A stretch of 11,212 nucleotides of DNA from Methanobacterium sp. PtaU1.Bin097 (lineage in GTDB: Archaea > Methanobacteriota > Methanobacteria > Methanobacteriales > Methanobacteriaceae). This document shows, piece after piece, positions 1-5,950 of the stretch. Positions within the stretch are counted from its first letter, which is position 1. Each line of letters opens with the position of its first letter. Made by a program: the position numbers and the translations under genes. The notes beneath the pieces are model-generated. The model saw only the letters and a list, made by a program, of their open reading frames with translations, was not told the DNA's origin and did not search any database. The stretch covers positions 1-11,212 of the forward strand of contig MVQY01000053.1 of NCBI GenBank assembly GCA_002067325.1. The letters run 5' to 3'.

Positions 1-987
1 ACAAAGGCTATTTTGATAATTATTGTAGCGATTGTTGTGGTAGGGGCGGCTGCAGCGTTTTTCCTGTTGCCATCATTTTTCAATGCCTCACCCCAGGCAG
101 CCACGGTTCTAGTAGCACCAGCGGTATCTGGAGCTGCTACAATTACCTTAGATGGACAACAAATCCCAGTTACCGTTGATTATTATGATAAACCTTTTGG
201 TACCGGCTCTGGATTCATCGTGGATCAAGAGGGATACATCGTAACTGCTGCTCATGTGGTTGCTGATCCCATTGATCTGTCATACAAACAAAACATCAGG
301 AAGATGGAAGACAAGGATATTAAGTGGTATGTGGCTCAGGCTGCACTTATTCTTTATATGCAACAATATGAACCAGAAAATCTTGGACAACTTACCTATG
401 ATGATCTAAATACACTAACCGATGCAGCCTATACCACAGGTGTTGTTACAGTAGAAAAGGCCAACTATGATGTATACATCATTGGACCCGCTTTCCCAAA
501 CAGTTCGACTGGTGAAGAAAATTACTTAGCCCAAATAATTGATTTCGCAGCCACAGATAACCAGGAGAAGGATTTAGCCCTGCTTAAAGTGGAAAATCCT
601 CCAGCAAACCTTCCAACAGCGTCTATAAGTGATCAAAAGCCTGTAACGGGTGATGATATCGAAATCTTCGGTTATCCTAAAGAACAGCTGGATTTCACCG
701 AATATATAGCATCTGCAGGAAATCAAAAACAGTTTTTAGAAAGTGTAGCTAACGCCACATTAACTAAAGGTACAGTTAGTGGTGAGAGAACCAGTCCTAA
801 AGGGACGACTTACTTCCAAACCGACGCCGCAGTTAACCATGGTAACAGTGGAGGTCCCGTTGTAAATGCAAATAACGAGGTTATAGGAGTTCTGGTTCTT
901 GGAGCAGGTAACACTGGAAATTACAATTTCTTCCTTTCATCAGATTACATCGTTGATTTGCTGAAGAAAAATGGAATTGACACTTAA
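1..987 (+). CDS. Trypsin/HtrA-like serine protease, membrane-anchored, 5' end outside window
   Basis: The reading frame is open from the first base, so the true start lies upstream; the TTG at 13 is only the first possible start inside the window. Numbering from it, residues 1-20 form a hydrophobic segment that looks like a signal anchor, so the protease domain should lie outside the cell. The catalytic triad is clear: His81 in TAAHVV, Asp187 in KDLALLK and Ser279 in GNSGGP, the pattern of family S1C (HtrA/Deg). About 105 residues separate His and Asp, against roughly 30 in DegP, so an insert of about 75 residues (about 90-165) sits between the two catalytic residues. The protein ends soon after the protease domain and has no PDZ domain. 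Expected role: peptide-bond hydrolysis in envelope protein quality control or processing; the substrate is unknown. The gene is followed by a T-tract and nothing else on its strand, so it ends its transcription unit. Confidence 0.9.
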   Translation, partial: TKAILIIIVAIVVVGAAAAFFLLPSFFNASPQAATVLVAPAVSGAATITLDGQQIPVTVDYYDKPFGTGSGFIVDQEGYIVTAAHVVADPIDLSYKQNIRKMEDKDIKWYVAQAALILYMQQYEPENLGQLTYDDLNTLTDAAYTTGVVTVEKANYDVYIIGPAFPNSSTGEENYLAQIIDFAATDNQEKDLALLKVENPPANLPTASISDQKPVTGDDIEIFGYPKEQLDFTEYIASAGNQKQFLESVANATLTKGTVSGERTSPKGTTYFQTDAAVNHGNSGGPVVNANNEVIGVLVLGAGNTGNYNFFLSSDYIVDLLKKNGIDT

Positions 988-993
988 CTCCAA

Positions 994-1017
994 TTTTTTT
1001 TTATTTTCTTTTTTTTG
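994..1017 (+). terminator. T-tract terminator after the serine protease
   Basis: Starting 6 bases after the TAA stop there are 24 bases of which 22 are T, broken only by one A and one C. Oligo-T stretches on the coding strand without a required hairpin are the usual archaeal intrinsic termination signal, and the position fits the end of the serine protease transcript. A small perfect hairpin (TGGTAA-TTT-TTACCA, 1046-1060) lies further on and may add to it. Confidence 0.75.
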
Positions 1018-1345
1018 ATTTAGATTAAACAAGGATTTCTTTCACTGGTAATTTTTACCAATAAAAATTTTTAGATGAAACTGTTTCCTGAACTATTTTC
1101 TAAATAAAATTTTTAAAAAAAATATTAATTACTAGAAATCACCCTATTTTATATGTTTAGTATATATCTGCCAGAGAAAATAGTTACATTTCTACGATTT
1201 TTGATTTGCTGGTAAAATGTGGAAATGGATTTATAAGATCTTAATCATAAGAATTGAACTTTAGATGAAAAATTAGAAAACAAAATTTTCTAAAAATTAA
1301 TCCTGGAACTCGTAAGTCGAACCATGGAGAAATTTCTCAGTTAGA
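1018..1345. other. A/T-rich intergenic DNA with short palindromes, no gene seen
   Basis: No convincing gene is visible on either strand. The frames opened by ATG are very short: 10 codons at 1075, and 15 codons at 1217 (MWKWIYKILIIRIEL) without a good ribosome binding site. Several perfect inverted repeats occur: TGGTAA/TTACCA (1046-1060), TTAGAAAA/TTTTCTAA with a 5-base spacer (1273-1293), and the 12-base palindrome GAGAAATTTCTC (1327-1338). In DNA this rich in A and T some are expected by chance; the last lies just upstream of a good promoter and could be an operator. Confidence 0.4.
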
Positions 1346-1377
1346 TCAAAAATTTATATAAACTAGATCAAAATTTA
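1342..1377 (+). promoter_or_regulatory. BRE/TATA promoter flanked by a 14-15 base direct repeat
   Basis: TTTATATA at 1353-1360 is a perfect archaeal TATA box, preceded by CAAAAAA (1347-1352 region), which resembles the TFB recognition element. The sequence TAGATCAAAA(A)TTTA occurs at 1342-1356 and again at 1364-1377, a spacing of 22 bases, so the two copies flank and overlap the TATA box; a regulator bound to them would block TBP. Predicted initiation is near 1383 on the + strand. The transcript would run into the G/C-enriched structured region and the 16-codon ORF at 1617. No larger gene lies downstream on this strand, so a small or non-coding RNA is the likely product, if the promoter is used. 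Confidence 0.45.
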
Positions 1378-1578
1378 ATTTCAAAAATAAGTATCAAAGT
1401 TGAAAATTTAAAAAATCCATGAAGAATTAAAAATCCATGTAATATTTAAAAAATCTAAAAGATGAAAATTTCTAAACTATGAAATTTTTATAGAACAAAA
1501 GAGTAGGGTATTATCCCATCCACCCACCCCACTGGTTATGATTTATTTTTAAATAATTATTAAAGATAGGGAACCCTA

Positions 1579-1647
1579 GCTTCCAGAGATTGGAGGTGTG
1601 TTGTAGGAGGGAAAAAATGGACTATAAAATAAGCCCTCTCTGGAAGC
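1579..1647. repeat. Perfect 11-base inverted repeat with 47-base loop
   Basis: GCTTCCAGAGA at 1579-1589 is exactly complementary to TCTCTGGAAGC at 1637-1647. On the + strand the loop holds two purine-rich Shine-Dalgarno-like tracts (GGAGGTG at 1592-1598 and AGGAGG at 1605-1610) and the ATG of the 16-codon ORF; the right arm lies inside that ORF. In RNA the stem could therefore control access to the ribosome binding site. No target-site duplication is seen beside the arms, so an insertion element is not suggested. Confidence 0.6.
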
Positions 1648-1667
1648 CGTCCCCAGATTTCAACTAA
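1617..1667 (+). CDS. Possible 16-residue peptide with strong ribosome binding site
   Basis: ATG at 1617 opens a 16-codon frame reading MDYKISPLWKPSPDFN, ended by TAA at 1665-1667. AGGAGG at 1605-1610, six bases before the ATG, is an excellent Shine-Dalgarno sequence, better than those of the large genes in this window. That is the main support. The peptide matches nothing I know. It could be a leader peptide acting on the surrounding RNA structure, a very small peptide in its own right, or a chance frame inside a non-coding RNA. The nearby Mmp10-like peptide-modifying enzymes make a modified-peptide reading tempting, but the peptide is shorter than usual precursors, lies on the opposite strand, and has no arginine, the residue methylated by known Mmp10. 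Confidence 0.3.
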   Translation: MDYKISPLWKPSPDFN

Positions 1668-1701
1668 AAATAAGGGTATTTGCTGAAATCTTATTTTAAG
1701 T

Positions 1702-1764
1702 AGGGGGTGTTGGTGTGCATACTACACACCTATTGTATATAATCAAGTTCATCATATATAAAAG
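1702..1764 (-). promoter_or_regulatory. Minus-strand promoter with inverted repeat at start site (copy A)
   Basis: Read on the minus strand, CGAAACT (1769-1763) followed by TTTATATA (1762-1755) matches the archaeal BRE plus TATA consensus. About 25 bases after the box lies the inverted repeat GGTGTG/CACACC (1712-1717 and 1725-1730), so initiation is predicted near 1731, at its outer edge. A C-rich tract follows. The same arrangement recurs 155 bases away (copy B). The repeat could be an operator over the start site or a hairpin at the 5' end of the RNA. The unit would transcribe the structured region 1501-1731 on the minus strand. Only a 9-codon frame (ATG at 1720) follows in the sense direction. 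Confidence 0.45.
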
Positions 1765-1856
1765 TTTCGTTTCAAGTGTAAATATTGTATAACTATGTGA
1801 ATATTTTTTTCCCTCTAAAAAGGTATTATTCTTAGTTAATACTTGCTATAAAAAGA

Positions 1857-1919
1857 AGGGGGGGTGAGGTGTGTAAGATACACACCTGTCTATACTTAGA
1901 CAATTATAGTATATAAAAG
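1857..1919 (-). promoter_or_regulatory. Minus-strand promoter with inverted repeat at start site (copy B)
   Basis: On the minus strand CGCAACT (1924-1918) precedes TTTATATA (1917-1910), a textbook archaeal BRE/TATA pair. The predicted start near 1887 coincides with the edge of a perfect inverted repeat: AGGTGTGTA (1867-1875), a 3-base spacer, and TACACACCT (1879-1887). A second small hairpin (GTCTA/TAGAC, 1888-1901) lies between box and repeat. After the repeat, reading minus, come a C7 run and a short T-rich stretch, so an early-terminated short RNA is possible. The element lies just past the end of the last Mmp10-like gene. It resembles copy A in sequence, order and spacing, which suggests a duplication retained for a purpose. 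Confidence 0.5.
1867..1887. repeat. Perfect 9-base inverted repeat, 3-base spacer
   Basis: AGGTGTGTA-AGA-TACACACCT is a perfect palindromic site or tight hairpin. A weaker relative with 6-base arms is at 1712-1730, and the half-site GAGGTGTGT recurs at 1593-1601. The shared core RGGTGTGY, three times within 300 bases, suggests a binding site for one regulator or a conserved RNA element. Confidence 0.65.
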
Positions 1920-1957
1920 TTGCGGTTATATTGAAATGCTTAAATTAGGTATTAATC

Positions 1958-3190
1958 TTATGAAGAGTTAATCTTTTTTATCAGTGCATTGAAATTTAAG
2001 AATTCATGTTCAAGGTTACTATCCTGATTTAAAAATTCAACATCGAAATAAAACAGGGAAGTAGGACCCCTTATCACTTTTCTTTTTAAGCCATCTTTAT
2101 TAAATATCTTACGAGCTACTCTATCATGCACCAAAGCCCCACCAGGTAATATGACTTTTTCTTTCACCATCCCCAAATCCACGGTCTCCAGATCTTCCAT
2201 GGTAATTAGGTCTCCAATCTCTTTATCTACACCAATTACATTTACTTTGTCCGGGGAGATGACTTTAAATATTTCTTCAAGTGGCTTACAAGACAACTGG
2301 CTGGTTATGATGGTGGCTTCACCCCTTACTTCTGGTAGATTATTTAAATATCTCCTGTTTTCCTTTTTAGATAATTTGTAGAGAGTATCAGGAGAACCAA
2401 TTACTTTAAATGGGAATGCATCATCCACCATTTTCACCAGTTCCTGAAACTCAGGAAATGGCTGGGTTTTCATGCCCATTATAACCGGCCGGTTATTATA
2501 GATGAGTCCTTCCTTTTTGAAATTTACAAACCTGCTTAAAATAAAGGATTTTATTCCCCATTCTTCCAGTTTAGTGCAGGTTCCGAAGAGATCCTCCTCA
2601 GTTATCACTCCAGGAATAACCACTGTCGAGACATTTACCTCCACAGATTCACAGAATGTTTGCAGGGCTTTAATCGACTCTTCCGGTGTTCTATCACCCA
2701 TCCACCTTCGTCTAATCTCAGGATCCATGGATACGAGCGAAAAATTAATCTCATCCGTACCCTGAGAGACCAGTTTCTCGGCTGTCTTGCCATCTTTTAT
2801 ACATTTACCACTGGTATAGCCAAGATGAACCAAAAATCCCTGGTCTTTTAAGGTGGTAAGAAGTTCAAAAAGCTGAGGATAAGAAGTCACATCTGCCATG
2901 CTGGCAGTTACCACCTTCAGGTTCTTATAATCGAGTGTGCCCAGTACCTCATGCCACCTTAAAATATTTTCCAGATGAGATAAAACCCTGGAAAGGGGTC
3001 TGAAACCATTTTTAATATCGTTTATAACTTCATGACAATGATCACATCCCACCTGATGGGGAGGACAGTATCTGCAGCCGATGGACAGGGAGTCCAGATT
3101 ATCATAATCTACACCGCGGAAATAGCAAAATTTACAGAACCCTCCGCAATCCTTTCCTGGTGTACCGCCTAATGGGGCGTTGATCATCAT
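1958..3190 (-). CDS. Mmp10-like B12-dependent radical SAM methyltransferase, paralogue 3
   Basis: This 410-residue protein matches Mmp10 over its length; known Mmp10 methylates an active-site arginine of methyl-coenzyme M reductase alpha subunit. Cys15, Cys19 and Cys22 form the radical SAM CX3CX2C motif. A second set, Cys39, Cys42, Cys49 and Cys52, is the four-cysteine metal site of the family. Tyr23 follows the third cluster cysteine, as in the Mmp10 sequences I recall. The family signatures LHLGYTSGK-like (here VHLGYTSGK), DPEIRRRWM and VIPGV are present. The C-terminal part (about 285-400), with DKEIGDLIT, LPGGALVH and a KRGP-like RGP, corresponds to the cobalamin-binding region. The SAM-loop position reads ASMAD (96-100) rather than a glycine-rich loop. 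ATG ATG begins the gene; a weak GAAGTGA lies upstream. It starts 20 bases after the previous paralogue, so the two are probably co-transcribed. It is the most diverged of the three (for example VITEED for VNDxxx). The target protein is unknown. Confidence 0.88.
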   Translation of the reverse strand: MMINAPLGGTPGKDCGGFCKFCYFRGVDYDNLDSLSIGCRYCPPHQVGCDHCHEVINDIKNGFRPLSRVLSHLENILRWHEVLGTLDYKNLKVVTASMADVTSYPQLFELLTTLKDQGFLVHLGYTSGKCIKDGKTAEKLVSQGTDEINFSLVSMDPEIRRRWMGDRTPEESIKALQTFCESVEVNVSTVVIPGVITEEDLFGTCTKLEEWGIKSFILSRFVNFKKEGLIYNNRPVIMGMKTQPFPEFQELVKMVDDAFPFKVIGSPDTLYKLSKKENRRYLNNLPEVRGEATIITSQLSCKPLEEIFKVISPDKVNVIGVDKEIGDLITMEDLETVDLGMVKEKVILPGGALVHDRVARKIFNKDGLKRKVIRGPTSLFYFDVEFLNQDSNLEHEFLNFNALIKKINSS

Positions 3191-3210
3191 AAAAAATTCA
3201 CTTCTTTTTT

Positions 3211-4467
3211 TTAATGGTTGATTATGTTAATTAATTCTTCGAAGGCTTTAAATTCAAAATCCAACAACTCTTTTTCATTAAAATCTAGATTTTCATGGTA
3301 AGGATGAGTTAAATTATAAGGACCCCTCTTGATTTTCCGGATAGTTCCATCTCTACCTAAGATTTCCAGGGCCTGTTTCTGATGAACCAGCGCCCCTCTG
3401 GGAAGTATCACTTCTTTCTGGACTCTGCTTAGATCAATGGTTTCCAGATCTTCAGGGGTGATTAGATCAGCTATTTCCTTCTCCACACTTACCACGTTCA
3501 CCAGCCCAAATTCATCCACTGCACTAAAGAATTTCTCCAGATAAGGGCCTGCTAATTTGCCGGTTATAACAGTAGCCTCCCCGTGAATTTCTGGTAATTG
3601 CTCCAAGTATTTCTGGTTTTTCTTATTTAAAATAGCAAATGGAAAGTCTTTTTCAGGATCATAAAGGGGGAAACTGGTTAACTTAAATGAAAATTCACGT
3701 GAGACTTGCTCTACCAGTTCCTTGAATTCTTCATAGGAAGGAGGTATTATACCTTCTGCAACTGGCTGGTCATAGTTAAAAATTAATCCCTGATACCTTA
3801 AGTTTCCAAATCTTCTTAGTATTAAGGATTTTATTCCCCATTCTTCCAGGTCGCTGCAGGTTTGGAAGAATTTCTCTTGATCATTTACTCCCGGCACTAC
3901 CACCACCGATGCATGTACATCGATGGTTTGGCAGAATAATTTAAGGGACTTTAGAGATACTTCTGGATTCTTGTCCCTCATCCATTTCCCCCGAATTTCA
4001 GGGTCGGTGCAGAAGGCTGAAAAGGTTAGTTCGTCAAGTCCTTTGGAAATGAGTTCCTGAGCAAAGCTCTCATTTTTTATGGCCTTCCCACTGGTATAAC
4101 CTAAATGTAACGGTAATCCAGTTTGTTTTATCATGGAGACCAGGACCATTAAATCGGGATAAGAGAACACATCGGCATCAGCATGGACCACCACTTTAAG
4201 ATCTCCATTTAAAGCATCCCATGGTCTCTGCATCAATTTATTCTGCACATCCATCAAAACATAGGAGATCGGTTTAAAGCCATTTTTAACACCAGTAATT
4301 ATATTTCGACAGTAATCACATCCGATCTGATCTGGCGGGCAGTTTACACAACCTATATTTAAGGATTCGAGCCTTTGAAAATCCACATTTTTAAAGAAAC
4401 AGAATTTACAGAAGCCACCACAATCGAAGCCTGGCCTTCCTCCCAGGTTAGAATATACTTTGTCCAT
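3211..4467 (-). CDS. Mmp10-like B12-dependent radical SAM methyltransferase, paralogue 2
   Basis: A 418-residue Mmp10-family protein. I chose the ATG at 4467 over the upstream TTG at 4482, because the resulting N-terminus (MDKVYSNLGGRPG) lines up with both paralogues; neither start has a strong ribosome binding site. Radical SAM cysteines are Cys16, Cys20 and Cys23; the second metal site is Cys40, Cys43, Cys50 and Cys53. Phe24 follows the third cluster cysteine where paralogue 3 has Tyr. The usual glycine-rich SAM loop reads HADAD (95-99), followed by the conserved YPDL. LHLGYTSGKAIK, DPEIRGKWM, VVPGVND and the C-terminal EKEIADLIT, LPRGALVH and KRGP blocks are intact, so the cobalamin domain appears complete. 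It resembles paralogue 1 closely throughout, implying a fairly recent duplication. It should be an iron-sulphur and B12-dependent protein methylase in the cytoplasm with an unknown target; loss of activity through the altered loop cannot be excluded. Confidence 0.88.
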   Translation of the reverse strand: MDKVYSNLGGRPGFDCGGFCKFCFFKNVDFQRLESLNIGCVNCPPDQIGCDYCRNIITGVKNGFKPISYVLMDVQNKLMQRPWDALNGDLKVVVHADADVFSYPDLMVLVSMIKQTGLPLHLGYTSGKAIKNESFAQELISKGLDELTFSAFCTDPEIRGKWMRDKNPEVSLKSLKLFCQTIDVHASVVVVPGVNDQEKFFQTCSDLEEWGIKSLILRRFGNLRYQGLIFNYDQPVAEGIIPPSYEEFKELVEQVSREFSFKLTSFPLYDPEKDFPFAILNKKNQKYLEQLPEIHGEATVITGKLAGPYLEKFFSAVDEFGLVNVVSVEKEIADLITPEDLETIDLSRVQKEVILPRGALVHQKQALEILGRDGTIRKIKRGPYNLTHPYHENLDFNEKELLDFEFKAFEELINIINH

Positions 4468-4553
4468 ATTACTCTTGTCCAACTATTTTTATGTGTATAT
4501 TAAGTAATGGCCATATGGTAACTTTACCTCACTTCTTTTAAAATGTACTTTTC

Positions 4554-4583
4554 TTTAATGATTTAACTTTTTAATGATTTAAC
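4554..4583. repeat. Tandem 14-base repeat between Mmp10-like genes
   Basis: TTTAATGATTTAAC occurs at 4554-4567 and again, unchanged, at 4570-4583, a period of 16 bases. It lies in the 112-base gap between the end of paralogue 1 and the start of paralogue 2. Nearby sequence on the minus strand offers only poor TATA candidates. It may be an operator for paralogues 2 and 3 or a 3' untranslated element of paralogue 1. A similar TTAAATCAT string occurs at 9183-9191 in another promoter region, which may be chance in A/T-rich DNA. Confidence 0.5.
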
Positions 4584-4594
4584 ACTGATGTAAC

Positions 4595-5854
4595 TTAAAT
4601 TGGAAGGTTTACTTTATCTATCAAAGCTTTGAAGGATTTTAATTCATGTTCTATTAACTCTTCTGTATTAAAATCAACGCTCTCGTAGTAAGGGTGTGTT
4701 AAAACGTAAGGCCCCCTCTTAATCCTCCTTCGAACCCCATCTTTACTAAAAATTTCCTGGGCCTGTTCATCATGAACTAAAGCTCCACTGGGAAGGACTA
4801 CATTCTTTCTAACTTCAGCAAGGTCTATGGATTCTAAATCTTCATGAGTTATCAGATCAGCTATTTCCTTATCCACACCTATCACGTTGACCAGATCTGA
4901 TTCATCAACCAATTCAAAAAATCTCTTAAGGAAGGGTGAGGATAATTTACTGGTTACAACAGTGGCCTCCCTTTTAACAGGGGGTAATTCTTCCAGAAAT
5001 CCTCTGTTTTTCTCCTTTAAAATGACAAAGGGAAAATCCTTTTCAGGGTCATAGAAAGGAAAGGCCAGCACCCTAAAGGAGAATTCATCAGAAACTTCCC
5101 TAACCAGTTCCTGGAATTCTTCATAGGTATGGGGTTTTATTCCCTCCAGTATAGGGCGGTCATCGTTTAATATCAATCCTTGGTTTTTAAAATTTGCAAA
5201 TCTCCTTAGAACAAATGTTTTAACTCCCCATTCTTCCAGGTCACTACCGGTTTGGAACAATCGTTTCCCATCATTTACACCCGGAATAACCACCACCGAT
5301 GCGTTAACCTCTATATTCTCACAGAAGAGTTTCAATGATTTAACAGCTTCCTCAGGATTTCTGTCCCTCATCCATTTCCTTCGAAGCTCTGGGTCGGTGG
5401 AGAATACCGAAAAACTCAGTTCATCAAGTCCCAAGGAAATAAGCTCCCGGGCAAAACTTTCATCTTTAATAGCTTTTCCACTGGTATATCCCAGGTGCAA
5501 GGGCAGATATGATGCTTTTATAACTGATACCAGCTCTTTGAGGTGGGGATAATAAAATATGTCAGCTCCAGCACCGATTACCACTTTAAGGTTTCTATTA
5601 AGTGCATCCCATGAATTCTGCATCAGTTTGTTCTCCAGATCCATGAACACCCTGGGGAGTGGTTTAAAATCGTTTTCCACCCTGTTGATCAAAGCCTGGC
5701 ATTTTTCGCATCCTATCTGATGGGGCGGACAATCAGCACAGCCTATCTTTAACGACTTCAACCGGTTAAAATCTACATTTTTGTAGAAACAGAACTGGCA
5801 AAAACCACCACAATCTAATCCTGGTCTTCCCCCTACGTCTGTATATATCTCCAT
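4595..5854 (-). CDS. Mmp10-like B12-dependent radical SAM methyltransferase, paralogue 1
   Basis: A 419-residue Mmp10-family protein, first of three in tandem. Cys15, Cys19 and Cys22 bind the radical SAM iron-sulphur cluster; Cys39, Cys42, Cys49 and Cys52 form the family's second metal site. Residue 23 is Phe, followed by Tyr24. The SAM-loop position reads GAGAD (94-98), which keeps two glycines and is closest of the three to the usual loop. LHLGYTSGKAIK (about 119-130), DPELRRKWM, VIPGVNDG and the C-terminal DKEIADLITHEDL, LPSGALVH and KRGP blocks are all present, so both catalytic and cobalamin regions are full length. It begins with ATG, with AAAGGAAAA (5861-5868) upstream and a plausible promoter beyond. 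Known Mmp10 makes 5-methylarginine in McrA; whether this copy does so, or modifies another protein, cannot be read from sequence. If the genome has a canonical Mmp10 elsewhere, these three are accessory. Confidence 0.9.
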   Translation of the reverse strand: MEIYTDVGGRPGLDCGGFCQFCFYKNVDFNRLKSLKIGCADCPPHQIGCEKCQALINRVENDFKPLPRVFMDLENKLMQNSWDALNRNLKVVIGAGADIFYYPHLKELVSVIKASYLPLHLGYTSGKAIKDESFARELISLGLDELSFSVFSTDPELRRKWMRDRNPEEAVKSLKLFCENIEVNASVVVIPGVNDGKRLFQTGSDLEEWGVKTFVLRRFANFKNQGLILNDDRPILEGIKPHTYEEFQELVREVSDEFSFRVLAFPFYDPEKDFPFVILKEKNRGFLEELPPVKREATVVTSKLSSPFLKRFFELVDESDLVNVIGVDKEIADLITHEDLESIDLAEVRKNVVLPSGALVHDEQAQEIFSKDGVRRRIKRGPYVLTHPYYESVDFNTEELIEHELKSFKALIDKVNLPI

Positions 5855-5900
5855 ACCAATTTTCCTTTAAATTATCTTTCCTTAATTATGATTATTTTAA
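5855..5900 (-). promoter_or_regulatory. Probable promoter and RBS of the Mmp10-like cluster
   Basis: On the minus strand TTAAAATA (5900-5893) is the best TATA candidate, placing initiation near 5869. AAAGGAAAA at 5868-5861 is the likely ribosome binding site for the ATG at 5854. The upstream element is not a strong BRE, so confidence is limited. Confidence 0.4.
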
Positions 5901-5950
5901 CCAGTTACTTTTCATTCAATGAACATGTTAACCCAATCTATTAGGAACAT

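Larger units (their letters stand above)
1501..1731. ncRNA. Candidate structured RNA, strand uncertain
   Basis: This segment is clearly richer in G and C than the flanking A/T-rich DNA, a known sign of structured RNA genes in A/T-rich archaea. It holds nested complementarity. A perfect 11-base stem pairs 1579-1589 with 1637-1647. An 8-base stem pairs 1655-1662 with 1684-1691 and encloses a further 5-base stem (1668-1672 with 1677-1681, loop AGGG). TAGGGT 1504-1509 can pair with ACCCTA 1573-1578. A long-range closing helix can form between CACC-CACCCC (1521-1530) and GGGGTG...GGTG (1704-1709 and 1712-1715). I recognise no tRNA, SRP RNA, RNase P RNA, known riboswitch or C/D box pattern. Promoters exist on both sides: + strand at about 1353 and minus strand at about 1762. 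Perfect complementarity is symmetric, so the strand cannot be settled from it. All pairing was found by eye, without energy calculation. Confidence 0.35.

Noticed and set aside
1217..1264. Fifteen-codon + strand frame MWKWIYKILIIRIEL
   Set aside because: There is no proper ribosome binding site or promoter, and its composition is what A/T-rich DNA yields by chance.
1579..1647. Possible small insertion element bounded by the 11-base inverted repeat
   Set aside because: No flanking direct duplication and only 69 bases long with unique content; an RNA stem explains it better.
1691..1720. Nine-codon minus-strand frame (MHTNTPYLK) with AGGTG six bases before its ATG, at the 5' end of the copy A transcript
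   Set aside because: Copy B, which otherwise shares the layout, has no ATG at the matching place, and the frame is too short to support. It is more likely part of the repeat.
1501..1957. CRISPR array from the repeated AGGTGTGT hairpins
   Set aside because: Only two full copies of imperfect identity about 155 bases apart, with no regular spacers and no cas genes.
2151..2851. Frames of 63-87 codons on the + strand inside paralogue 3
   Set aside because: They lie antisense within a well-supported conserved gene and have no recognisable protein features.
1958..5854. The cluster as a ribosomally made, modified peptide pathway with the 16-residue peptide as substrate
   Set aside because: No transporter, protease or recognition domain accompanies the enzymes, and the peptide is on the opposite strand and lacks arginine. 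Kept only as a remote possibility.
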